Positions 1 through 8,593 of a DNA stretch of 28,574 nt are shown piece by piece. Location: assembly GCA_021734045.1 (NCBI GenBank), contig JAIPJR010000036.1:1-28574 (forward strand). Direction: 5' to 3'. This DNA is from Fidelibacterota bacterium (GTDB taxonomy: Bacteria > Fidelibacterota > UBA8477). Each line of letters starts with the position of its first letter. The first letter of the stretch is position 1. The notes beneath the pieces are model-generated. The model saw only the letters and a list, made by a program, of their open reading frames with translations, did no database searches and was not told where the DNA came from. Position numbers and translations under genes: made by a program.

Positions 1-1842
1 GCCCATGCGTTTAATCCGCTCCACATCAGACCGCAATCCGGCTTCATCCAAGCGGAAGGGTGGAATGGCGTGAGCCGTCATTCCACCCACTGTATCGCTG
101 GATTCAAAGCTCTCCACCTCAAATCCATCCTGGATAAGAAAATAGGCTGCAGACAATCCGGCTGGTCCACCACCAATTATGGCGACCGTTTTACCATTAA
201 ATTCAGCCACATCCGGATCCGATTTTCCATTGCCCTGTTGCGCAATAAAGTGCTTAATCCTGCGGATGAGCAGCGGGCGGTCATAATTCATGCGCGTGCA
301 TTTTGTCTGACATAAATGATCACATACCAAGCCTGCTACATGGGGAAAGGGATTATTTCTTAGAATGACCTCCAGCGCGCTATCAAAATCGCCCCGGGCA
401 GTATGGTACATATAGGATGGAATATCCTGATTCACAGCGCATTCATTGATACAGGGGGCGGCATTACAATCAAATGGCGTTAACGCTCGGTTAGTTTTTA
501 TTGTACCAGATGCGATTGGGTTCTGATGGTAGCGATTATTTTCTATCACAGCTTCAGCATAGGCGTGGAGATTAGCTAAACCAGCCCGGGGAATGTCAAG
601 TTCGCCATTAGAGGCCGACAGTATAAATTCATGGATATTTGCCGCACCGCTGGCCGAGATTTTTTCATCCAATGTGTCAAGATACTGTTTCAGGCGTGTG
701 TAACCACCGGGCTTCAGCAGGTCTGAGCACATGGTGACCGGGCGAATATTGCACGCCAGGATTTCGGTTACATTGAAGGCATCCACTCCGGCGGAAAAAC
801 TAATATCCAGCGCACCATCAAAATCGGATTGCAGCCGCTCAGCCACCAGCACACTGATGGGATGCAATGCCCTGCCACTCAAATACAGCATGGACGCCTC
901 ATCCGGGAGATTGGGATTCAAATTCTCCACTTCCAGCGTATTGGTTAACTTGACACCAAATTTAACCCCCGCCTGGTGTGCTTCTTTTTCCAGCACATTT
1001 ATCAAATCCACTGCAGCCGGATAGGTCAGATCGTGTTCGAATGCCTCCGCGGGAACGCGAATGTTTCTGAAGTTTAATTTTTCATTTAACAACGCCGGTA
1101 GTTTTTCCGGCCCCAGCAGCGTTGGATTGAGCTTAATTGTGGTGTGAAGCTGCCGCTCCCGGAGCAGGTAGCGGGCAATGCGTTCAATCTCATCCGGCGG
1201 ACACCCGTGCATGGTGGAAAGGGTGATGTTGTTGGTAATGGTTTCCGGGATATGAATTTCTTCAATGCCGGGCAAAATGGGTTTTAACCGCGCGACCCGC
1301 TCTTCCAGCCATTCACCGGCATGGGTCATCCGATCCAGAAACTGTTGCACATTGGCATTGCGAATACCCACCAGATCATATCCCACACTCATGTTAAAGA
1401 TAAATCCGGCCTCCGGTTGCCTGTCCCACTCCAAATGCCTGCGCAACCAGTGGAGCAGAATCCAGGCGTTGAGATATTCACTGAAAGACTGGTTGAGGGT
1501 TAATTCCTGTGACCATTCGCAGTTGTACCCCTCATCCGTCATGTCGATACAGGGCTTGATAACCTCAATATTATCTAGCGTTTGTACTGTCTTTAATTCG
1601 ATGTAGCGGGCACCGCACAGCCAGGCGGCGATAATATTATGGGATAATTGGGTATGCGGACCCGCCGCAACGCCAATGGGTGTTTCGAGCAACTGGTCAT
1701 ATCGTTTCATCCGGTAAGGCTGGCGAGAATGAGGTTCAAACCATAGTGGACGCGGAATGCCGAATAGTGAATCCTGTTCCAATCCACGCAGCATCCATTC
1801 TGCCAAATGCTCTATTTTTATAGGGTAAAGTTTGTCACTCAT
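1..1842 (-). CDS. ygfK: YgfK-like Fe-S/FAD oxidoreductase subunit, 3' end outside window
   Basis: This is a putative NAD(P)H-linked electron-transfer subunit of the selenium-associated molybdenum hydroxylase system, often labelled probable selenate reductase YgfK subunit and implicated in anaerobic urate metabolism. The reading frame is open from ATG at 1842 to base 1, giving 614 codons. E. coli YgfK is about 1030 residues, so roughly the last 40 percent lies beyond the left edge. The N-terminal part is TIM-barrel-like and contains STMHGCPPDEIERIARYLL. A GltD-like double 4Fe-4S domain follows, with cysteines in FDCNAAPCINEC (about residues 455-467) and VCDHLCQTKC (about 505-516). A Rossmann FAD motif IIGGGPAGLSAAY lies near residue 550. 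The start overlaps the ygfM stop by 8 bp, which suggests translational coupling. Family identity is strong. The in vivo substrate (selenate, urate or other) is not shown by the sequence. Confidence 0.93.
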   Translation of the reverse strand, partial: MSDKLYPIKIEHLAEWMLRGLEQDSLFGIPRPLWFEPHSRQPYRMKRYDQLLETPIGVAAGPHTQLSHNIIAAWLCGARYIELKTVQTLDNIEVIKPCIDMTDEGYNCEWSQELTLNQSFSEYLNAWILLHWLRRHLEWDRQPEAGFIFNMSVGYDLVGIRNANVQQFLDRMTHAGEWLEERVARLKPILPGIEEIHIPETITNNITLSTMHGCPPDEIERIARYLLRERQLHTTIKLNPTLLGPEKLPALLNEKLNFRNIRVPAEAFEHDLTYPAAVDLINVLEKEAHQAGVKFGVKLTNTLEVENLNPNLPDEASMLYLSGRALHPISVLVAERLQSDFDGALDISFSAGVDAFNVTEILACNIRPVTMCSDLLKPGGYTRLKQYLDTLDEKISASGAANIHEFILSASNGELDIPRAGLANLHAYAEAVIENNRYHQNPIASGTIKTNRALTPFDCNAAPCINECAVNQDIPSYMYHTARGDFDSALEVILRNNPFPHVAGLVCDHLCQTKCTRMNYDRPLLIRRIKHFIAQQGNGKSDPDVAEFNGKTVAIIGGGPAGLSAAYFLIQDGFEVESFESSDTVGGMTAHAIPPFRLDEAGLRSDVERIKRMG

Positions 1843-2680
1843 GACTACCGACTCCCAGTCGCTGCAGATGATGGCTGATCAATCGTCCAAGAACCTTACG
1901 CCGATAGTCCGCGCTGGCCCGAATGTCATCAATAGGAGCGATGTCTTGCTCTATCAGGGCCTGCCATGCTGCTATGTTCGTTTCACCACCCAGGATAGCT
2001 GTGGTTAATGCATCCAGGAAAACAATGGTCGGTGCCACAGCACCTGCGGTTATCTCAAGGTCGGTGAGTTCGCCATCTTCTGCATTTGAGTAGCGCAATG
2101 CATAATTCACCACCGAGATGGCCATGGCATCCCGCAGACCCAATTTATAGAAGCAGGAGGATCCGGAGACCTTGGGGAGAATAATGGATTGGATAAGTTC
2201 GCCCGGTTCCTGCGTAGTCTGACCAGGGCCGACTAAAAAGTCTTCCAGGCGAGTGGTGCGACTTGCGTGACGACTCACCAGTTTCAATTTGGCATGATAC
2301 AAATAGAGCGACGGCAGCGTGTCGCCGGCCGGTGATGCATTGGCAATATTGCCCGCGAGTGTCGCACGATTCCGGATTTGAACACCGGCAAATTGCGCCG
2401 TGCTCCGCCATAGTGCCGGGTACTCCTGGCGAATCAAATCGGAGTGTTGCAGCGCTTCAATCGTGGTGAGCCCACCGATTTCAATGCCGTTTTCTGTTTC
2501 TGTAATGCCCTGTAGCTCAGTGAGATGCTTGATATTAATCAAGTTATTCGGCAATATGCGTCCCTGCTCATAGCGCGGCATTAAATCGGTTCCGCCTGCT
2601 AAAATCACCGTCGCGTCCGGCGGCAATTCACTAAGTAGCGTCAGACAGTCTTCCAGTCCGTATGGCTGATGGATTTTCAT
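1835..2680 (-). CDS. ygfM: FAD-binding subunit of molybdenum hydroxylase (YgfM-like)
   Basis: This is the FAD subunit of a xanthine-dehydrogenase-family enzyme, passing electrons between the 2Fe-2S subunit and the acceptor. It has 281 residues from MKIHQPYGLEDC. The pyrophosphate-binding motif ILAGGTDLMPRYEQGR lies near the N-terminus. The second FAD motif TLAGNIANASPAGDTLPSL lies near residue 110, and a CO-dehydrogenase flavoprotein C-terminal domain follows. An upstream in-frame ATG at 2845 would give 336 residues, but it lies inside the 2Fe-2S gene and adds unrelated sequence. The start at 2680 gives the usual family length and an exact ATGA overlap with the upstream stop. It sits between the 2Fe-2S subunit gene and ygfK, so all three are probably translated together. 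Confidence 0.93.
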   Translation of the reverse strand: MKIHQPYGLEDCLTLLSELPPDATVILAGGTDLMPRYEQGRILPNNLINIKHLTELQGITETENGIEIGGLTTIEALQHSDLIRQEYPALWRSTAQFAGVQIRNRATLAGNIANASPAGDTLPSLYLYHAKLKLVSRHASRTTRLEDFLVGPGQTTQEPGELIQSIILPKVSGSSCFYKLGLRDAMAISVVNYALRYSNAEDGELTDLEITAGAVAPTIVFLDALTTAILGGETNIAAWQALIEQDIAPIDDIRASADYRRKVLGRLISHHLQRLGVGSHE

Positions 2681-3162
2681 CGTTTCTTTGCCGAATTTTC
2701 TACGGCATCCACCACCTTTTGATAGCCGGTACAGCGACAGATATTGCCCGCCAGGGCGTGGCGAATCTGCTCCCGGTCCGGGTGGGGCGTGTGCGTCAAC
2801 AGCTCTTCCGCTGACAAAATCATTCCCGGAATGCAATACCCACACTGTACCGCATGATCACGAATGAAAGCCTCTTGGAGATCATCCATACCGGCCGCTG
2901 ATTGCAATCCCTCGACCGTGAGAATGGTAGCACCATGACATTCAGCCGCTAATATCAGACAACTGTTTACCGCTTTGCCATCCAACAGTACGGTACAGGC
3001 ACCGCATTCCCCCTCTCCGCAAACCTCCTTTGCGCCGGTGAGTCGTAAGTTTTCCCGTAAAAAGTCCAACAGTCGCAGATGCGTTGGGATTGACGCCCGG
3101 ATGTGCCGGCCATTGATAATGACCTCCAGATCAAACCATTCTGTGGTGTTCACGTGCAGCAT
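2677..3162 (-). CDS. 2Fe-2S subunit of molybdenum hydroxylase (XdhC/CoxS type)
   Basis: This is the small iron-sulfur subunit, with 161 residues, that carries electrons from the molybdenum site to FAD. It has both expected clusters. A plant-ferredoxin-type site reads CGEGECGACTVLLDG (about residues 48-62). The C-terminal helical domain carries CGYCIPGMILSAEELL and GNICRCTGYQKVVDAV. In E. coli XdhD this domain is fused to the molybdenum-binding chain, whereas here it is a separate gene about 6.7 kb downstream of the large subunit. It starts 4 bp after the stop of the threonine-synthase-like gene and overlaps ygfM by 4 bp. E. coli calls the equivalent subunit XdhC, but that symbol is also used for an unrelated maturation protein, so no symbol is assigned. 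Confidence 0.95.
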   Translation of the reverse strand: MLHVNTTEWFDLEVIINGRHIRASIPTHLRLLDFLRENLRLTGAKEVCGEGECGACTVLLDGKAVNSCLILAAECHGATILTVEGLQSAAGMDDLQEAFIRDHAVQCGYCIPGMILSAEELLTHTPHPDREQIRHALAGNICRCTGYQKVVDAVENSAKKR

Positions 3163-3166
3163 GAAT

Positions 3167-4444
3167 TTATTCCAACACGCCCGATCGGGTCAATAATTGT
3201 TCCACCGCCGCCATATCGGGCGCTATCGCGGCGGGCAATTGAATCGATTTCTGGGCGGCGGGAATGTCTTTTAAGCCACTACCGGTGATTAAGACAACCA
3301 CGCTGGCATCCGGGGAAATTTCACCTGTTGCCTGACAGACTTTTAGCCCGGCGTAAGCGGCGGCGGCCGCAGGCTCGGCAAAAATGCCGGAAAATGCCGC
3401 CAATTCGTGCTGCGCCGCCAAAATCCCATTATCGCTCACCAGAACACCACAACCGTTGGAATCGCGTAATGCCCGGAGCGCTTTATGTCCGTCGCGGGGC
3501 CTGTCCACCGTGATACTGTCGGCGATGCTAAGTGCCGCTACGGGTTGTGGTTCTCTTTCACCTTCACTAAAGGCATTCACAACGGAGGCAGATCCTTCCG
3601 CCTGCACTGCCACCAGCCGCGGCATTCGTTCGATCCAACCCAGTTGCAGTAAATCATAGAAGCCCTTATAAACACCACTAAGAATGCAGCCATCCCCCAC
3701 CGGGACCATGACAAAGTCCGGAACCTTCCACGCCAATTGTTCCACAATTTCCAGCGCGACGGTCTTTTTTCCCTCAACCAGCACGGGATTGATGCCCGTG
3801 TTGCGGTTATACCAGCCAAATCGCTCCGCCGCATCATGGGCCAGATCAAATGCCACGTCATAATTCCCCTCAATGGGAACCAGCGTAGCACCATATTGAA
3901 GAATCTGAGTAAGCTTGGCGGGTGGTGCGGAGACGGGCGCGAAAATGACGGCTTGTCGTCCGGTATGGGCGGTCAAAGCGGCCAGGGAAGCGGCGGCATT
4001 CCCGGTACTGGCAGCAACGATGGTGGATAACCCCAACTCACCGGCATGCTGTACACCAATCACCGAAGCCCGATCTTTCAAAGATGCAGATGGATTACGG
4101 GTATCGTCTTTTATCCAGAGATTTTCAAATCCTAAATGACGCGCCAGACGCTCTACCCGGACCAACGGCGTCCCGCCCACCACCAGGGAGCAGTTATTGG
4201 GTGGCGAATGAACAGGTAATAACGGTGCATAGCGCCAAAGTGAACGCTCCGGGTTAGCCATCAGGTCATCGATTTTCCATTCTGCCCCAATAGCATCATA
4301 GTCGTACGCCAAATCCAGATTGGCGCCACATTCCGGGCAGGTATAGGCAAAAACGGATGTGCCTGCATCAGCGCCACAGCTAACACAGGTGGCCTTGAGG
4401 ACGTGTTCAGGGTACGCCTTCACACTGTTTCCGTGCTTATTCAT
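3167..4444 (-). CDS. threonine synthase-like PLP enzyme with N-terminal zinc ribbon
   Basis: This is a fold-type II pyridoxal-phosphate enzyme of the threonine synthase family, 425 residues. The N-terminus has a four-cysteine zinc-ribbon pattern (C20xxC23, C36xxC39), as in many archaeal and deep-branching ThrC proteins. The PLP lysine is predicted at K123 in NPSASLKDRAS. A STGNAA loop follows near residue 145, then VPVGDGCILSGVYKGF near 247 and a C-terminal LITGSGLKD. The last is typical of threonine synthases. No homoserine kinase or other threonine gene is nearby. The gene starts inside the last codons of the preceding PLP gene (8-bp overlap) and lies within a purine-degradation operon. A catabolic role, such as beta-elimination on a diamino acid, is therefore plausible but inferred. 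Ordinary threonine synthesis cannot be excluded. Confidence 0.85.
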   Translation of the reverse strand: MNKHGNSVKAYPEHVLKATCVSCGADAGTSVFAYTCPECGANLDLAYDYDAIGAEWKIDDLMANPERSLWRYAPLLPVHSPPNNCSLVVGGTPLVRVERLARHLGFENLWIKDDTRNPSASLKDRASVIGVQHAGELGLSTIVAASTGNAAASLAALTAHTGRQAVIFAPVSAPPAKLTQILQYGATLVPIEGNYDVAFDLAHDAAERFGWYNRNTGINPVLVEGKKTVALEIVEQLAWKVPDFVMVPVGDGCILSGVYKGFYDLLQLGWIERMPRLVAVQAEGSASVVNAFSEGEREPQPVAALSIADSITVDRPRDGHKALRALRDSNGCGVLVSDNGILAAQHELAAFSGIFAEPAAAAAYAGLKVCQATGEISPDASVVVLITGSGLKDIPAAQKSIQLPAAIAPDMAAVEQLLTRSGVLE

Positions 4445-5903
4445 ATTCCTTCATTAATCCGGTTCGCTCATTGAACGCCTCGATTTTTTCATCCCATTCA
4501 TCCACCTGGCCGAAATGATCAGGCCAGTAATTTTCATCGTACCACTGGGCATTCAACTCGGCCACCGTTTTCCCCTGCTGCTCCACCCAGGTAAAGTACT
4601 TAAGATTATGCATTCGTTTCCGATCATAATAGGTCAATTCAAGCAAATCGTCCTTATCGGCATTCATAAGACGCCCTTCAAAATCAACGGCAGCCTGGGT
4701 GGTGGTATATTCCCCAAACCGATCACGGGCCTGCTGAACGCGGCTGGCGTACATTTCCATGCTATCTGTTGCCACAGTAAAAATCACATCGTTGCTGTTG
4801 AACTCGTAGTATTTGGCCATTTTTATGGCACCCAGCATGTTGGCGATGCCTGAAATACCCAGCAGACTTAGGTTCTTCACCACATCTTCGGAAACGCCCT
4901 TGGACAGCAGGTATTCATGGCCCGTCGGCTCATTGAAGAGCCGCATCAGGTTCATCACCACCTCATCATCCAAATCTACCACCATGTCCATGTTGCGAAC
5001 ATTGTGCACCCAGGGCACATGTTTGTCTCCAATGCCTTCAATCCGATGCGCGCCAAAACCATTTTGCAGAAGTGTTGGACACTGGACGGCTTCGCCAGCT
5101 GCAATTTTCAGATTGGGGAAGCGGGTTTTCAGATAATCACCACTGCCCAGCGTGCCGGCTGATCCCTGGGTGAGAAACAGGCCACTGAAGCGCTGGTTTA
5201 TCTGCCGTGCCGCCTGGAAAACTTCCTCCATAGCCGGTCCGGTGACGGTATAATGCCAGAGAGGATTGCCCATCTCGTCAAATTGATTCAGCGTGATAAT
5301 TTCGTCGCCGCGCTGTGCTTTCAGTTCCTTCACCTTGTCGTAAATTTCCTTTACATTGCTCTCGCCGCCCGGTGTGGCAATGACTTCGGAGCCAACCTTG
5401 TGAAGCCAATCAAACCGTTCCTGTGACATTTCCTCCGGTAAAACAGCGATGGAACCACAACCCAGCAGGTAGGCATCGTAAGCGCCACCCCGGCAATAAT
5501 TTCCGGTCGATGGCCATAATGCCCGTTGGGTTGTTGGATCAAACGCACCGGTAACGAGCCTGGAAACCAGTGGACCAAAGGTGGCACCGACTTTATGCGA
5601 TCCGGTGGGGAAATATTTCCCGATGAGGACCATAATGCGGGCATCCACACCGGTGAGTTCACCCGGCAATTCCATGTAATTCACGCCACCAAATCCACCA
5701 CCAAATGGAACCATCTCGTTTTTCCAGGTGATACGGAACAGATTCAAAGAATTCAGGTCCCAAAGACCAATGTCACTGAGTTTGGCTTTGATTTTATCCG
5801 GTATCAGTTCAGGATTGCGCATCTGTTTGTAGGTGGGAATGATGATATGCCGTTCCCGGCACCGTTTGACTGTGTTTTCCAGTATCTGCTGTTGATTCGT
5901 CAT
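4437..5903 (-). CDS. TrpB/cysteine-synthase-superfamily PLP enzyme, substrate unknown
   Basis: This is a long fold-type II PLP enzyme, 488 residues. The Schiff-base lysine is predicted at K104 in YFPTGSHKVGATFG. WPSTGNYCRGGAY looks like the substrate-carboxylate loop. A serine/glycine-rich phosphate-binding loop, TQGSAGTLGSGDYL, lies near residue 245. The first 60 residues and the acidic, aromatic-rich C-terminal 90 residues lie outside the core fold. It is clearly not a standard TrpB, because the TrpB hallmark around the lysine is absent. It is also much longer than diaminopropionate ammonia-lyase (YgeX, about 400 residues), whose motifs I do not see. It sits 56 bp after ygeW and overlaps the next PLP gene by 8 bp, so the two may form one functional unit. 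Its position suggests a role in breaking down an amino-acid intermediate of purine catabolism, which is an inference. Confidence 0.8.
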   Translation of the reverse strand: MTNQQQILENTVKRCRERHIIIPTYKQMRNPELIPDKIKAKLSDIGLWDLNSLNLFRITWKNEMVPFGGGFGGVNYMELPGELTGVDARIMVLIGKYFPTGSHKVGATFGPLVSRLVTGAFDPTTQRALWPSTGNYCRGGAYDAYLLGCGSIAVLPEEMSQERFDWLHKVGSEVIATPGGESNVKEIYDKVKELKAQRGDEIITLNQFDEMGNPLWHYTVTGPAMEEVFQAARQINQRFSGLFLTQGSAGTLGSGDYLKTRFPNLKIAAGEAVQCPTLLQNGFGAHRIEGIGDKHVPWVHNVRNMDMVVDLDDEVVMNLMRLFNEPTGHEYLLSKGVSEDVVKNLSLLGISGIANMLGAIKMAKYYEFNSNDVIFTVATDSMEMYASRVQQARDRFGEYTTTQAAVDFEGRLMNADKDDLLELTYYDRKRMHNLKYFTWVEQQGKTVAELNAQWYDENYWPDHFGQVDEWDEKIEAFNERTGLMKEYE

Positions 5904-5959
5904 TCAGATCTCAATTCTATTTTTTACTTATTGGCATCTGTTAATCTCAGGCGCTTGGT

Positions 5960-6943
5960 TTATCGCCCGCCCATGGTTAATGCCATGACCGCTTTGGAAG
6001 TGTGCAGACGGTTTTCCGCCTCGTCATATACGATGGCGTGTGGTCCGTCAATGACCGCGTCTTCCACCTCATTCCCCCGGTCGGCCGGCAGGGCGTGCAT
6101 ATACAACGCATCCGGTTTGGCGAGCGTCATTCGGTCAACTGTGCATTTCCATGCCTTGTTTTTTGTGAGTAATTCATCCACCACATCTTTACCAGGATTG
6201 CTGACCCAACTCCCCCAGTTTTTGGGGATCACCACATCCGCATCCCGGTAAGCGGCGTCTTGATCATGGGTAATGGTGAGCGAACCGTCATTCGCTTCCG
6301 CATTTTTACGCGCCTGTTCAATCACCCATTCGGGCAGCTCATATCCCTCCGGATAGGCCAGGGTCACATCCATACCGAACCGGGGAAAAAGCAGCACCTG
6401 GGAAACCGGAACCGAAATGGGTTTTTTATGGCTGGTGGCATACGCCCAGATCACGGAGACTTTCAGGTTATCCGTCCGTGGTCGCTTTTCCCGAATCGTC
6501 ATGAGGTCAGCAATTGCCTGTAGTGGGTGGTACAAATCGCACTGCATGTTGATGATGGGTACGGTTGACCATTTTGCCATGTCATTCAGGTATTTATTGC
6601 CAATTTCCCAGAAACAATTTCGGCAGGCAATGGCGTGACCATACCGGGACAGAATAATGGCCGTATCCTTAGCGACTTCACCGTGGGAAACCTGCATGGT
6701 GCTGGTGTCCAGAAAATGGCCGTGACCACCCAATTGGGTAATACCGGCTTCCATGGAATTCCGGGTGCGGGTGGATTGCTCGAAGAACATGAGGAATACT
6801 GTTTCGTTCGTAAGATAATTCGTGGTTTCCCGGAGGGCGAATTTGCGTTTCAAATCCATAGAAACATCCAGCAGGGTCTCAACTTCCTCCCGGCTCCAGT
6901 CCTGTAGTGTGATGAAATGTTTACCTCGAAAATTTGTCTGCAT
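5960..6943 (-). CDS. ygeW: YgeW-type knotted carbamoyltransferase
   Basis: This is a probable carbamoyltransferase of the purine cluster, expected to work between a carbamoylated intermediate and carbamoyl phosphate. Carbamoyl phosphate could then yield ATP through a carbamate kinase. The carbamoyl-phosphate motif is FEQSTRTRNS (about residues 54-63), and the second binding motif is CDLYHPLQAIAD. The segment WAYATSHKKPISVPVSQ matches the proline-rich loop of knotted transcarbamylases such as N-acetylornithine carbamoyltransferase and YgeW. A further active-site motif, YMHALPADRG, lies near the C-terminus. At 327 residues it is about 70 shorter than E. coli YgeW (396), mainly through a shorter middle insert and C-terminus, but the frame is intact. 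An AGGA-type ribosome site lies about 9 bases before the ATG. No carbamate kinase gene is visible in the window. Confidence 0.88.
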   Translation of the reverse strand: MQTNFRGKHFITLQDWSREEVETLLDVSMDLKRKFALRETTNYLTNETVFLMFFEQSTRTRNSMEAGITQLGGHGHFLDTSTMQVSHGEVAKDTAIILSRYGHAIACRNCFWEIGNKYLNDMAKWSTVPIINMQCDLYHPLQAIADLMTIREKRPRTDNLKVSVIWAYATSHKKPISVPVSQVLLFPRFGMDVTLAYPEGYELPEWVIEQARKNAEANDGSLTITHDQDAAYRDADVVIPKNWGSWVSNPGKDVVDELLTKNKAWKCTVDRMTLAKPDALYMHALPADRGNEVEDAVIDGPHAIVYDEAENRLHTSKAVMALTMGGR

Positions 6944-6967
6944 TTATCGAATCCTTTGGTTTGAAGT

Positions 6968-7215
6968 TTCACGGAGGACACAGAGAATTTCACAGAATAC
7001 CACAGAGATTTTTCTTCTAAATTTCATAAGCTCGTTCTTTTCGTATGCTTAGGTGCCACACCGGATTCAACACCCCGCTTAATCTCCCCTCAAGGGGAGC
7101 ATTCATTCGACAGTGTTTCCCAAAAACTCCGCGCTTATTTGCGTCCAACTTTGTTCCTTCGTGGTTAAATCTTCCCTTCGGCGTGCCTCTGGGGCCTTGG
7201 TGGTGAATAATCATT
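6968..7215. repeat. degenerate intergenic repeat relics upstream of ygeW
   Basis: The 273-bp gap between ygeY and ygeW holds no credible gene. It holds two groups of degenerate short repeats of the dispersed kind built from variants of CACGGAGGACACAGAG and CCTTCGTGGTTAAA. One group lies at about 6970-7013 (CACGGAGGACACAGAG, TTTCACAGAA, ACCACAGAG). The other, in opposite orientation, lies at about 7152-7208 (TCCTTCGTGGTTAAA, GGGGCCTTGGTGGTGA). Such elements occur between genes in many environmental bacteria and tend to create spurious ORFs. Here they interrupt an otherwise tight operon. Confidence 0.45.
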
Positions 7216-7216
7216 T

Positions 7217-8470
7217 CTACTCTGCCAGGTTCGCTGTGGTTGAGGGCATTTTCCCGGCAAAATCCTTCACATAGATGGTGGGAATGACCGCGTACATAGC
7301 TGCCGCTTGCACCAACTCATCCTTCCATGTCATTTCATTGGGCGCGTGAGCCTGATCTTCATGGCCTGGTCCGAATCCAATACAGGGAATGCCGTAGCGA
7401 CCCATGATGGCGACGCCATTGGTGGAGAATGTCCATTTATCAATGAGTGGTTTTTGATGAAATAACTGCTCATACGCTCTCACCAGTGTCTCAGTAGCCG
7501 GATGATTTTCTTCAATCAACCAGGTTGGAAAATAGGACTCGGATGGATAGGTAAGTCCGGTATAGGATGGGCGCGCGTATTGATATAACGCCACGTCGGC
7601 GCCATATCTTTTCACCGCTGGCAGATTCCGGATTTCCAAAAGCGCCGATTCAGCTGTCTCCCCAAAAGTGAGACGCCGGTCAATTGAGATGGAGCACCCA
7701 TCAGCTACAGCGCAGCGTGAGGGTGAACTGAAAAAGATTTCGGAAACCGTTAGGGAGCCTTTTCCCAGAAAATCATGGTGCTTGAGCCGGGGATGTAGTT
7801 GCTCCAACGCTTGAATAATCTCAGCCATTTTGTAAATGGCATTATCCCCCCGTTCCGGTGCTGATCCGTGGGCGCTTAGACCTTGGACGGTGACCTGAAT
7901 CTCCATCCGACCACGATGCCCGCGATAGATATTGCAGGATGTGGGTTCGGTTATGACGACAAATTCCGGGATGATATGCTCCTCCTGGATCAGGTACTGC
8001 CAACAGAGTCCGTCACAATCTTCCTCCTGTACAGTTGCAGTGATGAATAGTGTGTAATCCCCTTCCAAACCCAATTCCCGGATAATTTTGCCGGCATAAA
8101 CCATGGCAGCCAGGCCCCCCTCCTGATCTGATGCACCGCGGCCCACAATAATTTGGTCATCTTCAAATCCCTGATAGGGGTCGTACTTCCACAAACTCTG
8201 ATTGCCCACACCCACCGTGTCGATGTGGGCGTCCATGGCGATAATGTGTTTTCCATGCCCAATCCGTCCGATGAGATTACCCATACCATCAATACGGGTT
8301 TCATCGAATCCGACTTTCTCCATCTCCTGCTTTATTCGCTGAATGACCCCTGCTTCCTGCGTGCTCTCGCTGGGAATGGCTATGATGTCTCGTAAAAAAC
8401 GCGTAATTTCATCACGATTTTTACCCGCAAATTTTCGGACTTTTTCAAAATCAATGGCTGCTTCAGACAT
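7217..8470 (-). CDS. ygeY: YgeY-family M20 metallohydrolase
   Basis: This is a dinuclear-zinc amidohydrolase/deacylase of the peptidase M20 superfamily, of the YgeY type that accompanies selenium-dependent hydroxylase clusters. It has 417 residues (E. coli YgeY about 403). Metal and catalytic motifs appear in order: [11 protein letters not shown] (first histidine ligand with catalytic aspartate), [10 protein letters not shown] (bridging aspartate), TVQEEDCDG (catalytic base and ligand glutamates), and [13 protein letters not shown] (final histidine). The lid/dimer domain begins near [10 protein letters not shown]. An AGGTGA ribosome site directly precedes the ATG. The likely task is hydrolysis of an acylated or carbamoylated amino-acid intermediate between the hydantoinase and the carbamoyltransferase or PLP steps. 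That ordering is inferred from studies of the gut urate cluster. The gene is separated from ssnA by 123 bp. Confidence 0.92.
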   Translation of the reverse strand: MSEAAIDFEKVRKFAGKNRDEITRFLRDIIAIPSESTQEAGVIQRIKQEMEKVGFDETRIDGMGNLIGRIGHGKHIIAMDAHIDTVGVGNQSLWKYDPYQGFEDDQIIVGRGASDQEGGLAAMVYAGKIIRELGLEGDYTLFITATVQEEDCDGLCWQYLIQEEHIIPEFVVITEPTSCNIYRGHRGRMEIQVTVQGLSAHGSAPERGDNAIYKMAEIIQALEQLHPRLKHHDFLGKGSLTVSEIFFSSPSRCAVADGCSISIDRRLTFGETAESALLEIRNLPAVKRYGADVALYQYARPSYTGLTYPSESYFPTWLIEENHPATETLVRAYEQLFHQKPLIDKWTFSTNGVAIMGRYGIPCIGFGPGHEDQAHAPNEMTWKDELVQAAAMYAVIPTIYVKDFAGKMPSTTANLAE

Positions 8471-8519
8471 ATCTCACCTTTTACCGGTTTCTGCTACTTT
8501 GTTTTGGTTTGCAATTCTT

Positions 8520-8592
8520 CCCATAAATTAGGATTTGTGTTTCTATTACTCCCTGTGCTTTGTGTCCAGCCCTTCGCGGTCGCGTTTGATAA
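8520..8592. repeat. second degenerate repeat relic, between ssnA and ygeY
   Basis: The 123-bp spacer between ssnA and ygeY contains CTCCCTGTGCTTTGTGTCC followed by CCCTTCGCGGTCGCG. It resembles the CTTCGTGG-type dispersed repeats in the ygeY-ygeW gap. It is weakly conserved, and no hairpin strong enough to call a terminator is visible. Confidence 0.3.
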
Positions 8593-8593
8593 C

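Noticed and set aside
3167-4444. Part of a threonine biosynthesis operon
   Set aside because: No homoserine dehydrogenase, homoserine kinase or aspartokinase is adjacent, and the gene is embedded in and overlaps purine-cluster genes.
5526-6251. 241-codon plus-strand ORF opposite the PLP enzyme and ygeW
   Set aside because: It is a shadow crossing two well-supported minus-strand genes and their gap, with no domain pattern.
7017-7214. 65-codon minus-strand ORF between ygeY and ygeW
   Set aside because: It consists of the degenerate repeat sequence, has no family resemblance, and such repeats commonly create false ORFs.
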